Positions 1 through 8,288 of a DNA stretch of 14,818 bases are shown one piece after another; the first letter of the stretch is position 1; each line of letters opens with the position of its first letter. The notes under the pieces are model-generated. The model was not told where the DNA came from and made no database searches. It saw only the letters and a program-made list of their open reading frames with translations. Made by a program: the position numbers and the translations under genes. This DNA comes from CAYZSU01 sp964480565 (GTDB taxonomy: Bacteria; UBA10199; 2-02-FULL-44-16; JAAZCA01): NCBI GenBank assembly GCA_964480565.1, contig CAYZSU010000053.1, positions 1-14,818 of the forward strand, in the 5' to 3' direction.

Positions 1-34
1 AAACATCATCCTAATCAGATGCTTTTATTTTAAT

Positions 35-589
35 TTAACCGGACACTAGTGATTGGCGATATAGTAGGGCATGTAATTTCCCAGAGAATAAAGATGGTAG
101 CGCATAGTGTTTGATTCGATACAATCGAATGCCTGTAACAGGGCTAACCGATTCTATCGCACCTTGAGGCGGGTTTATATCGATTTCAATTTTAATGGCT
201 AGTGTTTGCCTTGGATTGATTGGGATATTAAAATCATTGAATGGAAAAAATGTTAGAAATGCAGATTGAACATTTGTTTCTATTTTTATTTTTGTAATTT
301 CATTTTGAAACCCATACCCCATAAAGCTTTGAGATATAGCCTTGATTAAGCTTTTAAAACAAAAAGATGATGTCGCATTGCGTGATAAGGAAAAATCCAA
401 ATCCTCTGAGAAGCGATCCAGAGAAAATAAAATTCGAAGGCATGTCCCTCCTAAAAAGCAAATATGTCGAAACGCGCCTTTTCGATCGATTTCCTGCAAA
501 ATTAAATGCTGTAATTCTTCTCTGAGTGCATTTAATTTATCCTGTGGATTACTCATATGTTGTATCTGTTTAATGATTTTATCTTTCAT
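35..589 (-). CDS. abiEii: AbiEii-type nucleotidyltransferase toxin, C-terminally truncated
   Basis: Toxin half of an AbiE (type IV) toxin-antitoxin / abortive infection pair, a nucleotidyltransferase-fold protein of the AbiEii/AbiGii family. The core motifs are visible: GGT at residues 47-49, RFSEDLDF at 59-66 with the two metal-binding Asp (63, 65), and IEID around 134-137 supplying a third acidic residue. Family members are usually about 250-300 residues; this one stops at 184. The family motif GKLHALLYRQ (170-179) is normally followed by a conserved GRD-Y-D segment, but here the reading switches abruptly to SLVSG and a stop, so the C-terminal helical region is absent. The start codon overlaps the abiEi stop (ATGA), indicating translational coupling. 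The abrupt end suggests an insertion or deletion junction near position 50. Family assignment is firm; toxin activity is doubtful. Confidence 0.8.
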   Translation of the reverse strand: MKDKIIKQIQHMSNPQDKLNALREELQHLILQEIDRKGAFRHICFLGGTCLRILFSLDRFSEDLDFSLSRNATSSFCFKSLIKAISQSFMGYGFQNEITKIKIETNVQSAFLTFFPFNDFNIPINPRQTLAIKIEIDINPPQGAIESVSPVTGIRLYRIKHYALPSLFSGKLHALLYRQSLVSG

Positions 590-1215
590 AGGGTATCCTC
601 TTGAACCATTTGGGTAAGCAAACTTGCTGCATGGGTCATTTTTTTGCTGCCAAATCGCTCCGCATATTGTGTAAGTTTTGTGATATCTATTTGGTCAATT
701 TGTTGAAGTCGCAAATAATCAGTGAAAAATTCAATAGAGAGTTTCTCACTGGATAGATAAAGCATATCCAATAATGCTTTTTCTGGTGTTGCAGTTAGTA
801 TGGCTGTATTAAATTCATTTTTTTCTTCAGTAAATCCAAAAAAGAGATTATCTTTTACATGGCGATAATGAAATTGGCCAAGGGGATTTGTAAGGAGCAT
901 TGTTTTATGAATGGAAATGGATGTAATGTGTACAACACGTTCAGGGATAAGATCGTATTGGGATAATGCATATTCCAATGATATATAGGATGGTGAATAT
1001 AATGTATTAGCTAACCAGGTCTTAGAAAAAGGGATTTTCTGATAGGGTGGTGGCAGGGTAAATAATCCTCGTTTTAAGCGAATCAGTTTTCCAGATTTAA
1101 CCCAACGATTGATCTGCACATGTTTAGCAGATGATGATCCGTCCAAGCATGAAATAATATCATGCCCAAAAATAGGTAGATGAGATACGTGTTTAATAAA
1201 TGTTTCATATTTCAT
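586..1215 (-). CDS. abiEi: AbiEi antitoxin / transcriptional autorepressor
   Basis: Antitoxin and autorepressor of the AbiE pair. A winged-helix segment lies near residues 32-55 (INRWVKSGKLIRLKRGLFTL), typical of the N-terminal DNA-binding domain. It is followed by the C-terminal AbiEi domain with YISLEYALSQYDLIPE near 77-92, a PLGQFHYRHV stretch near 111-120 and PEKALLDMLYL near 144-154. Length, about 209 residues, is normal. In characterised AbiE systems AbiEi binds inverted repeats in its own promoter and acts as a type IV antitoxin. Here a perfect inverted repeat overlies the promoter and start codon. The stop overlaps the toxin start by four bases. There is no clear Shine-Dalgarno before the ATG, so a very short or leaderless mRNA is possible. 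Confidence 0.87.
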   Translation of the reverse strand: MKYETFIKHVSHLPIFGHDIISCLDGSSSAKHVQINRWVKSGKLIRLKRGLFTLPPPYQKIPFSKTWLANTLYSPSYISLEYALSQYDLIPERVVHITSISIHKTMLLTNPLGQFHYRHVKDNLFFGFTEEKNEFNTAILTATPEKALLDMLYLSSEKLSIEFFTDYLRLQQIDQIDITKLTQYAERFGSKKMTHAASLLTQMVQEDTL

Positions 1216-1257
1216 TTCTATAATATAACATTTTTGTTATATTATAGAAATGAAATA
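1208..1257. promoter_or_regulatory. abiE operator: perfect 23-bp inverted repeat over the abiEi start
   Basis: Arms 1208-1230 and 1235-1257 are perfect reverse complements separated by TTTT. The abiEi start codon (1213-1215) lies within the left arm, and TATAAT-like and TATATT-like -10 sequences for minus-strand transcription lie inside the arms. Known AbiEi proteins bind paired inverted repeats of about this length in their promoter, so this is very probably the autoregulatory operator. In the transcript it would also fold into a hairpin hiding the start codon if transcription begins upstream of it. Confidence 0.75.
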
Positions 1258-1574
1258 ATATCTGATTATGGAATTAAATTAAGGGATTGCCCATAAATTG
1301 CTATTTTTCACCAGTCCCTTTATGCAGCAAAATAGTTAGTAATTCGATAGAAGCCAATCAATCTGAATATTTTTGATCCTCCCCTCAAAAAATTGTTATT
1401 TTGAGACTAGCCCTGTCGTCAAAAATATGACGAACTTATTTGCATAATCGCAAAAAATACACTCTAATTATCTGATTTTATTCAAATAAATTTCAATAAC
1501 CCCCTAAATGTCATTTTTTATCTGGTATCTAAATTGCATTATAGGACGTTTCATGAGGGGAGATTGGAGTCTTT
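1216..1574. other. Intergenic region between abiE and the lipoprotein gene
   Basis: The divergent intergenic region holds the right part of the abiE operator, a 36-bp repeat-family fragment (1283-1318), a small hairpin CTCAAAA/TTTTGAG (1384-1405) and a 6-bp inverted repeat TCGTCA/TGACGA (1416-1433). The lipoprotein gene has GGAG at 1566-1569, five bases before its ATG. No convincing sigma-70 promoter for it was found; CATTAT near 1538 is a weak -10 candidate. No ORF of note. Confidence 0.5.
1283..1318 (-). repeat. Repeat copy E: end fragment of the palindromic repeat family
   Basis: The plus strand begins GGGATTGCCC, the same terminus as copies at 13376 and 14143. Read on the minus strand the fragment starts GGGACTGGTGAAAAATAG, identical over 18 bases to 14768-14785, and continues AAATAGCAATTT, shared with the left ends of the copies in nuoH and near 13389. 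It is only 36 bp long, so it is either a solo end or an internally deleted copy. Confidence 0.55.
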
Positions 1575-4517
1575 ATGGGATATCATCGTCAATTTATTAT
1601 GGGCATGGCAATAATAGGGTGCGTGAGTATTTTTCAAATGGGTTGTGAGCATACAGTAAACTCGCCTATCTTTGAGAAATTTAATGAAGGTACTGTACTT
1701 CAGCCAGTGTCAGATCCAACAGGTTTGCCAGATGATCCTATTCAAATTTCGCCAATTTCACCATCAAATAATCCACTTGATGATGGGTCTGATACACCTG
1801 TGGGCCCAATCGGTTCAGATTATGTAACTCCAAATGATGATCCGACTGATCCTACACCCTCTTCTGATGGCCCTAGAGCGCCTGACAGGGATACTCCTAG
1901 ATCAGATCCGGTAATTCCAGATATTCCGATTTTAAGTGGTGTTGCTCCAGATGACCCGATTGACCCTGCAAATTCTTCCAATAATAATAATGACGAATTA
2001 GGTTTATACTATGCATGGAAGCGCCCGATTAATACGCATAGCATTCGCCTTCATTTTTCTCATTTATGTCAATTAAAAGAAAAAGAAAGCTGTGATCGTC
2101 GATTTGAACTATATCAATTCATCCAATTTGCTGCATATGCGGATGCCATGCATTTTTCATTTGATCTATTGCCATCCAAAGGCAGTTTGGATCAAATACA
2201 TGATTTATTTCCAAAAATAAAGATATTAGGCAAAGGGGTAGGATTTAGTGTGCTCTATGAATCGCAAATGATTCATCCAGATCAGCCTATGAATATTACT
2301 GCATTAGATGATGAAATTAATACTAGTTATCGGTCGATTCGCACATCCGTGCATCCGCGCGAATGGGCCATGGATATTATTCCAAATGAATCGCAGGATA
2401 GGTCAGGACTATTGGTGACAAAAGATCCGCTGCTCAGTTATCCAGGGGGTGGCAGCGTAAAGAATGAATTTTTAGCCGCAATTATTCAAGATGCAGAGTA
2501 TATAGCGCATTTGAACTGCTTGCCAAAAAATAATAGTTATAGTGAGTGCATGGCATCTGCTATTGAAAAAACATCTGGAGATATTCAGCAAAAATGTAAT
2601 GATTCTGTTTGTATTAATGACAAAAACGCTATGATTGCCCGTTGTCGTGCGAATAATTATCAGAATTGTAATCCGTTATTTCCACGATCACCACTGAATT
2701 ACAAATTTGAAGTAAAGCCATTAACAACGGTCATACGTGATGAATTTAGAGATGTGCAAGACAATAACCCTGCATTACCCGGTCAATATTTAATAAGTAC
2801 ACATTGTCGACGACGTCAATTTGAGACTAAAAAAATAGATGAAATCATTCCCAATGATCAGCTGAATTCATATTTATTTAATATGAATGTCAGAATATAT
2901 GAAGATTTTCACTTTTCTGCAACTAAGACAGCGGGGCTATCACAAGGGCTTAGCTTATTTCCATTGCGTGCCTATATCATGAAAGGGAATAGGAAAATAC
3001 CATTTTATCAATCCGCATGGTTTAATAGAAAGTCGAATGTGAGCATAGAGGATGGTGCTTGCTTTGCATTTGATCCAGGTAAAGAACGTACATCAGAAGT
3101 ATTTGCGAATAGTATATCTGCATTTACAGATGAGTATCATGCAGATGGTGTGATTATGGATGATTTGCCAACTAGATATCGGGGTATTGGTGATATTGAA
3201 TTTGATACGGATTCGAGTGATGGATTCTCAAATGAGTTTAATTTGGATACCATTGCCGTGCCATGGAAATTTCCTGGTGAGGGGCACTTTCGATATTTGA
3301 TTGGTTTGGCAAATGGCCATAGTACACCGCATCAGCGCAGTTATGATAATGCTAGTAATCCAAAACGTGAGTTTTCACGAACATTTTTGGATTTTGTAAA
3401 AAATACACGTGACCGACTAGGGGATAATCAATTGTGGTGTATTAATATGAATACAGTATCCGCACAATTTGAGGAAGGTCACTATCAATTTACTCAATGG
3501 CAACGCCTTGCTCAAGGTGTTACCGTGCCATGTACATGGGATGAAAAATGGGGAAATGATCTAGCTGGGAGCAATATTGAATTTACAAAATCATTGCGCA
3601 GACTGTATTTAAGGCTTTATACGGTTCACCATGCCAGCAAGTTGGGCCAAATGGCTATTTTATGGTCCATGTATTTTAATTATAATGATGGTGACTCACG
3701 GCCATATCTGAATAGTTTTTTTAGTGGCAGTGGCGGGCAAGGCAATGTAGAGAATTACATAGATCGCTATGGATCTAAATATACATATAATTTGGAAGAT
3801 GGGCTGGTTCGATATTTGTTGGCACTCGATAAGCCGAGTATTCAATTACAGCCATTTCGGTATAATAAAACCAATGTGGATAGCACGATTCGTATGGATA
3901 ATTTATTTTCATTGATGAATACACCAACATGGTTGGCGCATATTTTGAATATGAATGCAGGGCAGCCGACTATGACAACTGCAGGCATTGCTGGAGTAAA
4001 TTCACAGTCTCATCAAGTGCTTTATCGGCAATATGAAAATGCACTTGCCTTATTAAATATTACGGAGGATGAGGCAGTGCGTGTAACCTTGCCGGATCGA
4101 TCGTGTGAAAACTGTAATAATAAATATTATTATATTCGCATGACTCCATGGAAAGGAATTGATCGAAGATCTACAGAAAAAGTGCCGCTTCATTATTTAA
4201 TATCTCAAAATATCAATGGTCGTCCTCTTGTGGACATTGATACATATCGTGCAGGGGATCGTATTGTAATTCCACCGCAACACAGTATATTGCTTTTCAA
4301 TGAAGAAGCCATTGATTGGAGTGATGCGGCAGCGCGTCGAGTAATTAGGCGTTATTTAACTTCCTATAAACGATGTGAAAAGATAAGAGGTGTGAGTGAT
4401 TGTCGTGTTGAAACAGTGCCTCCGATTAATCACGAAAATGCATCCATTCGGTTGCAGATAGAAAATGGGGCATATCGTGATTTTTTGGAGGACTTACCTG
4501 CTAGATTGGATGATTGA
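1575..4517 (+). CDS. Large exported lipoprotein-like protein, probable TIM-barrel glycosidase-like domain
   Basis: The N-terminus is a signal sequence with two possible lipobox cysteines, C16 (IIGC) and C24 (QMGC), so the protein is probably a membrane-anchored lipoprotein. Residues about 40-140 form a Pro/Asp/Ser/Asn-rich linker of the kind that displays a domain away from the membrane. Six Cys between 315 and 365 fit an oxidising compartment. The segment DEYHADGVIMDD at 519-530 resembles the catalytic-strand motif of TIM-barrel glycoside hydrolases. A later strand-like stretch WCINMN lies at about 621-626. The C-terminal part, with YRQYENALALLN near 817-828 and IVIPPQHSILLF near 896-908, looks like the beta-sandwich that follows such barrels. 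The specific family and substrate are not recognised. The start is supported by GGAG five bases upstream. It stands alone between abiE and a hypothetical gene and is followed by a strong hairpin. The glycosidase assignment is inference from short motifs. Confidence 0.5.
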   Translation: MGYHRQFIMGMAIIGCVSIFQMGCEHTVNSPIFEKFNEGTVLQPVSDPTGLPDDPIQISPISPSNNPLDDGSDTPVGPIGSDYVTPNDDPTDPTPSSDGPRAPDRDTPRSDPVIPDIPILSGVAPDDPIDPANSSNNNNDELGLYYAWKRPINTHSIRLHFSHLCQLKEKESCDRRFELYQFIQFAAYADAMHFSFDLLPSKGSLDQIHDLFPKIKILGKGVGFSVLYESQMIHPDQPMNITALDDEINTSYRSIRTSVHPREWAMDIIPNESQDRSGLLVTKDPLLSYPGGGSVKNEFLAAIIQDAEYIAHLNCLPKNNSYSECMASAIEKTSGDIQQKCNDSVCINDKNAMIARCRANNYQNCNPLFPRSPLNYKFEVKPLTTVIRDEFRDVQDNNPALPGQYLISTHCRRRQFETKKIDEIIPNDQLNSYLFNMNVRIYEDFHFSATKTAGLSQGLSLFPLRAYIMKGNRKIPFYQSAWFNRKSNVSIEDGACFAFDPGKERTSEVFANSISAFTDEYHADGVIMDDLPTRYRGIGDIEFDTDSSDGFSNEFNLDTIAVPWKFPGEGHFRYLIGLANGHSTPHQRSYDNASNPKREFSRTFLDFVKNTRDRLGDNQLWCINMNTVSAQFEEGHYQFTQWQRLAQGVTVPCTWDEKWGNDLAGSNIEFTKSLRRLYLRLYTVHHASKLGQMAILWSMYFNYNDGDSRPYLNSFFSGSGGQGNVENYIDRYGSKYTYNLEDGLVRYLLALDKPSIQLQPFRYNKTNVDSTIRMDNLFSLMNTPTWLAHILNMNAGQPTMTTAGIAGVNSQSHQVLYRQYENALALLNITEDEAVRVTLPDRSCENCNNKYYYIRMTPWKGIDRRSTEKVPLHYLISQNINGRPLVDIDTYRAGDRIVIPPQHSILLFNEEAIDWSDAAARRVIRRYLTSYKRCEKIRGVSDCRVETVPPINHENASIRLQIENGAYRDFLEDLPARLDD

Positions 4518-4532
4518 TAGGGTGTTTGTTGA

Positions 4533-4577
4533 AATTTTATCGCTAAAAAATAGTAACTATTTTTTAGCAGTAAAATT
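4533..4577 (+). terminator. Strong stem-loop downstream of the lipoprotein gene
   Basis: A perfect 13-bp inverted repeat (GCTAAAAAATAGT, 4542-4554, and its complement, 4556-4568) is flanked, after a 2x2 internal loop, by a further 7-bp match (AATTTTA/TAAAATT). It starts 15 bases after the gene's stop and contains internal T runs. It is AT-rich and lacks a classic GC stem with a trailing T tract, so terminator function is likely but not certain. Confidence 0.6.
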
Positions 4578-4602
4578 GAGGCGATGATTTTTTGAATACA
4601 TA

Positions 4603-4631
4603 TTGCGGTAATGCGGGTATTCGACTACACT
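4603..4631 (+). promoter_or_regulatory. Candidate sigma-70 promoter, possibly leaderless
   Basis: TTGCGG (4603-4608) and TACACT (4626-4631) are separated by 17 bases. The expected transcription start falls within a base or two of the ATG at 4639, and there is no Shine-Dalgarno. This would give a leaderless or near-leaderless message. Both boxes are weak matches. Confidence 0.35.
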
Positions 4632-4638
4632 ATCCATT

Positions 4639-5385
4639 ATGAGCAATAATACAACGGATATCAATGATATGACATTGGGTTTGGATGATTTTTTGGAGGA
4701 AAGTACCCAAAATGGTCAAATTGTAGGATGTTGGGGCTTTAATCCCAATATTGATTTTACTCGTATGAGCAATGAAGAAGTGAATGTGTGGTTTTTTGAA
4801 CAAATTTTTAATTTTTTACGGTCTTTTTTTGGTTTGGTATTGCCAGATAGCGTGGAAATTAGCACGTATAATGGTAAGGAAAAAATAAACAAAGATAAAT
4901 TAGATCAAATGACTTTTTTAGATGAGTTGATGCTCAGCATGAAGCAGCTAAATGCGCCGGTATGGTCTATTCGACTAAATTTGAGCATTGTAGGGTTTCT
5001 TCGTACGGATTGGGACTTGGATCATCCTGTGCGATTGCAAATTCAAGAGCCTGCATCATTTATAATATGGGGTGGCCCCGATGAAACAGGGGCACAAACA
5101 TATTCCATGGGCTATCGATTATTTTCCGAGCAACAATTATCCGGTGAACATAATATGTTGTGGTCAGTCAATCAGTCGCTGCTTGAAAAAGCACTTCGCA
5201 AGTGGGAAATGCAGTCACAGCATCGCATTGATATTGTGGAAAGTAATTCCAAGCAAATGCCAATTAGTTCTAAAGGTTTTTCAAAGCCAGCCCCACAAAA
5301 ATTAGCACCATTACCACCGCCAACAGAAGAAGAACTAGAACCAGTAGATGATAGTATTCCTGATTTAGATGATTTGTTTTTTTGA
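4639..5385 (+). CDS. Hypothetical acidic protein with Pro-rich, Glu/Asp-rich C-terminal tail
   Basis: Family not recognised. No signal peptide or membrane helix is visible, so it is probably cytosolic or a secreted effector-type protein. Residues about 25-200 look globular, with a hydrophobic stretch FNFLRSFFGLVL near 57-68 and many aromatic residues. The last 35 residues are a disordered-looking tail: KPAPQKLAPLPPP, then EEELEP, then an acidic DLDDLFF terminus. A similar LDDFLEE motif sits near the N-terminus (15-21). The gene is convergent with nuoN, ending only 10 bases from it with no hairpin between. The start at 4639 is preferred because it gives the longest frame directly after the candidate promoter; M11 is an alternative. 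The open frame, codon pattern and position between flanking signals support a real gene. Confidence 0.65.
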   Translation: MSNNTTDINDMTLGLDDFLEESTQNGQIVGCWGFNPNIDFTRMSNEEVNVWFFEQIFNFLRSFFGLVLPDSVEISTYNGKEKINKDKLDQMTFLDELMLSMKQLNAPVWSIRLNLSIVGFLRTDWDLDHPVRLQIQEPASFIIWGGPDETGAQTYSMGYRLFSEQQLSGEHNMLWSVNQSLLEKALRKWEMQSQHRIDIVESNSKQMPISSKGFSKPAPQKLAPLPPPTEEELEPVDDSIPDLDDLFF

Positions 5386-5395
5386 TGGTTATTCC

Positions 5396-6799
5396 TTAAA
5401 ACACCGGTCGTGTGGATGTAATAAATGCCAAAAACTGACTCGGTGTTATTCCAATTAAAATAGTAAGAGCGATTGATATTACGATGATACTGAGTACCGT
5501 ATAGGATAGCGGGGTATTTTCCTGATCAGTAGTCATAGGTAATTTCTGTAAACTGTGAATCATCGGTCGTGCGATCAACACGATTGATCCAATGATGCTA
5601 ATAACTCCCATGACAATAGGCACTATCTCTGCGTGAGAAATAATATGTGTCAGCATTAATTGGCGTGACCAAAATCCAAGCGTGAATGGCATGCCGATCA
5701 TGCTTGCAAATAATACAATGAATGCCATGCGAGTAAGTATGGTTTCTTTGGAAATAGTGTTGATATAATATGTTTCTGACCGTTTGGAAATGATTGCAAT
5801 AATTGCCCAATTTGAAAATAACATGGCAATTATTTGGCAAATGATTGCCTGATAGCCGATAACAATATTTTTTGATAAAGTGAGTATGCCAATCAATATA
5901 TATCCATGATGAATGCTCAGCGCATATGCAATTCGTTTGAGTAAATGCGATTCCTTAATCCCTGCAATAATGGGAAGGGTAATACCAAGGCTGGCAGTAC
6001 CCAATATAATGGGTGTCCATTGATTGTTTATGAAAAATAATTTTAGCATGGATAATTTAATTAACACCCATAAACCGCTAAGCGGTAATATACAGTAAAT
6101 GAGTAGTAGAAAATGTGTGCACAATTTTGATGTTAAGCGAATTAGCCAAATATGATAGGGACATATGGCAATTAGGCCTAGCAGTGATAGCCAAATAAAT
6201 CCCATTCCCATGGTAAGTAAAAGGCTGTTTGAAGAAAACTGTGCGGCAATTGTGGATAGATCCATGGATCCTGTATGGCCGAACACAAATACAGCGCCCA
6301 TCATCATGAATAGGATGATCACGGAGTAAATAATAAAAAAAGATCGCAAATGGATGTTTTTCAATATCCCCTGAATGATAATCGCTATCATAATACATAA
6401 AACCGCAACTAACATTAACACCATGTGATTGGATGCAATGAGTAGCTTTGCACCTAATAGAAATGTAAATATGCTGATCGTTGATAACGGTGTGTGTGTG
6501 CGTTGTGGGGCACTTGCTAAGAGCATGAATGAAAATAATGCAGTGATATCAGTAAGCAACCATCCCAAGTAAGTAAACCGCTGAGCATGGCATAATAGTA
6601 TTGGTGTATGTTGCTCGACTGGCCATAATTGCCATGTGATGATGATGGAGGTGATGATTGTGCCAATATTAAGAAAGGGAATAATTTTTTTTAAAGGGGA
6701 GAATGGGATTGAAAGAGATTGCAAAAAAATGACTGTAATTAGTAGCAGTAGGGGCATGATAAAAATATGTGCATCCAAGTAGCTTAGAAAATATGACAT
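5396..6799 (-). CDS. nuoN: Divergent NADH-quinone oxidoreductase subunit N (NuoN-like)
   Basis: Antiporter-like subunit of the complex I membrane arm, about 13-14 hydrophobic helices, near-normal length (467). Recognisable marks are LIASNH at 120-125, CPYHIW at 213-218 (family PFHMW), LKRIAYALSIHHGYILIG at 287-304 (family IKRLLAYSSIAHAGY), and GMPFTLGFWSRQ at 369-380 (family GIPPTAGFFGKF). By this alignment the residues that carry protons are changed: TM5 Glu is L134, TM7 Lys is L209, TM8 Lys is L240, and the TM12 Lys is R379. The start has a good RBS (AAGGGAGA) lying in the end of nuoM. It is the last gene of the cluster and converges on the plus-strand gene ending at 5385. Homology is clear; a pumping function is doubtful. 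Confidence 0.78.
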   Translation of the reverse strand: MSYFLSYLDAHIFIMPLLLLITVIFLQSLSIPFSPLKKIIPFLNIGTIITSIIITWQLWPVEQHTPILLCHAQRFTYLGWLLTDITALFSFMLLASAPQRTHTPLSTISIFTFLLGAKLLIASNHMVLMLVAVLCIMIAIIIQGILKNIHLRSFFIIYSVIILFMMMGAVFVFGHTGSMDLSTIAAQFSSNSLLLTMGMGFIWLSLLGLIAICPYHIWLIRLTSKLCTHFLLLIYCILPLSGLWVLIKLSMLKLFFINNQWTPIILGTASLGITLPIIAGIKESHLLKRIAYALSIHHGYILIGILTLSKNIVIGYQAIICQIIAMLFSNWAIIAIISKRSETYYINTISKETILTRMAFIVLFASMIGMPFTLGFWSRQLMLTHIISHAEIVPIVMGVISIIGSIVLIARPMIHSLQKLPMTTDQENTPLSYTVLSIIVISIALTILIGITPSQFLAFITSTRPVF

Positions 6800-6808
6800 A
6801 ATCTCCCT

Positions 6809-8284
6809 TTATCTCATTTCAAACGGTGTGCGTAGGTGATTTACTATGCGCGCCGATGGTGATAATTTTGTATGAATATAATTGGGAAATATGCCCATGG
6901 CAAGCGTGCTAGCACTCAATAAAATAAAAATAAACCATGTGGCATAGCGTGGAGGTGTGGGATTGTCACCCACATGATTTCCTGGACAATGCCGAAGATG
7001 CCAATTTCTTGGCACTTCCAGGGCATGACCTTGGCGAAGTAAAGAGATTATTGTGAAACAGAACAGTAATATATAAATGCTACCCATGGTTGGATTACTC
7101 GAAAATAAATTTGTGATAATATGGATATATGCGGAGAAATTGGCTGTTAATGGTAATCCACACAATGATGCGATTAAAATAATATATATCAGTTGATAAT
7201 GTCTGGGTGTGTTGGTTTTGTCAGCTATGGATGCATGCTCAATTTTTAACACTCCCATCATAGTTATTGCGGCTGCAAATATAGATATACATGAAATAGA
7301 AGCGATTGTGCTGGCTGTTGCTATGCCAGATGCATAGGTAAGTGCATAGACGACAATAATTATTAATGCAGAAATGGCATAATGCAATCGTCGATAGTGT
7401 GTGGGGCAAGCAAATGATGCAATGATAGAAATACATGCAATGCCCATGAATATAATATCAATGATGTGACGATATGCCACCAATGCAGTGCTGCAGCAGG
7501 GAATAATCACACGAATCCAAAAAATTGATATGGGCAATAAATATGCAATAGCCAATGCACTATGGTGAATGGATAAGTGGTTTTGTAATTTATGATGCCA
7601 TTTTGAAAACGGCAATGCAGCGATGGTGCTTATGAATATGCCGATTGCAATAAAGACACTGCTTGTTTGTAATGGCAGTGGAAGTGATTGTGTATACCAA
7701 TGCGTGATATAATAGGATTTAAAGGCATGCCCTAGCATTATAATAAGTATAAATAGTCCGCATAGGCTTAAAGTAAGTAATAACCCACTATTTATTAGGG
7801 AAATACGTTTTTCATGGGATAAAGAAAATGCAGGTAAGTACAGCGCAATAAGGCTACATGTAAATGCGATTGAAAATAATAGCATGTCCAAGCTCATTAA
7901 ACAGAGTAGTAGCATGCTTGCAATGCATGCATGCGTGATATGATTGTATTTTCTTTGATGTTGATGGGATTGTAGCAGATTGGCCATAATACAAATTAAT
8001 AGTGTGCAAATAACAAATAGGGCACTAATACTGTCAATGCCAATGCTGTAGGCGATGCCAAGTTGTGGAATCCAGGGAATGTGCATCGTAAAATCAAGCT
8101 CGCCGGATGATTGAACGATCATAAAGATAAGCACTGCGATGCTAAATGTCGCCCATAAGAAACTCTGTAAAATCACTTTTTGCAATCTGGAATATGTGTG
8201 TGGAATAAAATAAATGATCATTGCACCGATGAGGGGCAATAGAATAATTATCATAAGAATATAATGGTTAATAAATTCAATCAT
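6809..8284 (-). CDS. nuoM: Divergent NADH-quinone oxidoreductase subunit M (NuoM-like) with short repeat insertion
   Basis: Antiporter-like complex I subunit, 491 residues, multi-spanning. The N-terminal family signature is strong: HIPWIPQLGIAYSIGIDSIS at 68-87. Others are ALPFSKW at 223-229 (family FPFHTW), HYRRLHYAISAL at 296-307 (family DLKRLIAYSSVS) and SLCGLPLTANFS at 373-384. Aligned functional residues are lost: TM5 Glu is T142, TM7 Lys is T220, TM8 Lys is P251, the K of DLKR becomes R and TM12 Glu is Y386. Residues about 422-443, a hydrophilic patch (EVPRNWHLRHCPGNHVGDNP), are encoded by a short repeat element inserted in frame between the last helices. The gene lies four bases after nuoL, inside the operon. 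Identity as NuoM is good; catalytic competence is unlikely from these residues. Confidence 0.8.
   Translation of the reverse strand: MIEFINHYILMIIILLPLIGAMIIYFIPHTYSRLQKVILQSFLWATFSIAVLIFMIVQSSGELDFTMHIPWIPQLGIAYSIGIDSISALFVICTLLICIMANLLQSHQHQRKYNHITHACIASMLLLCLMSLDMLLFSIAFTCSLIALYLPAFSLSHEKRISLINSGLLLTLSLCGLFILIIMLGHAFKSYYITHWYTQSLPLPLQTSSVFIAIGIFISTIAALPFSKWHHKLQNHLSIHHSALAIAYLLPISIFWIRVIIPCCSTALVAYRHIIDIIFMGIACISIIASFACPTHYRRLHYAISALIIIVVYALTYASGIATASTIASISCISIFAAAITMMGVLKIEHASIADKTNTPRHYQLIYIILIASLCGLPLTANFSAYIHIITNLFSSNPTMGSIYILLFCFTIISLLRQGHALEVPRNWHLRHCPGNHVGDNPTPPRYATWFIFILLSASTLAMGIFPNYIHTKLSPSARIVNHLRTPFEMR
6957..7020 (+). repeat. Repeat copy C: short palindromic repeat derivative inside nuoM
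   Basis: It begins GTGGGATTG like copies at 13374 and 14141 and then contains CTGGACAATGCCGAAGATG, which matches the distal end of the 131-bp core (CTGGACAACGCCGAAGATG) at 18 of 19 positions. The middle of the element is missing. It keeps the nuoM frame open and adds about 21 hydrophilic residues. Confidence 0.65.
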
Positions 8285-8288
8285 GTGT

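Noticed and set aside
342..617. Plus-strand 91-codon ORF
   Set aside because: Antisense to abiEii, which has clear family motifs.
1384..1433. Two small inverted repeats as terminators for adjacent genes
   Set aside because: They lie between divergent genes with nothing to terminate and lack a T tract.
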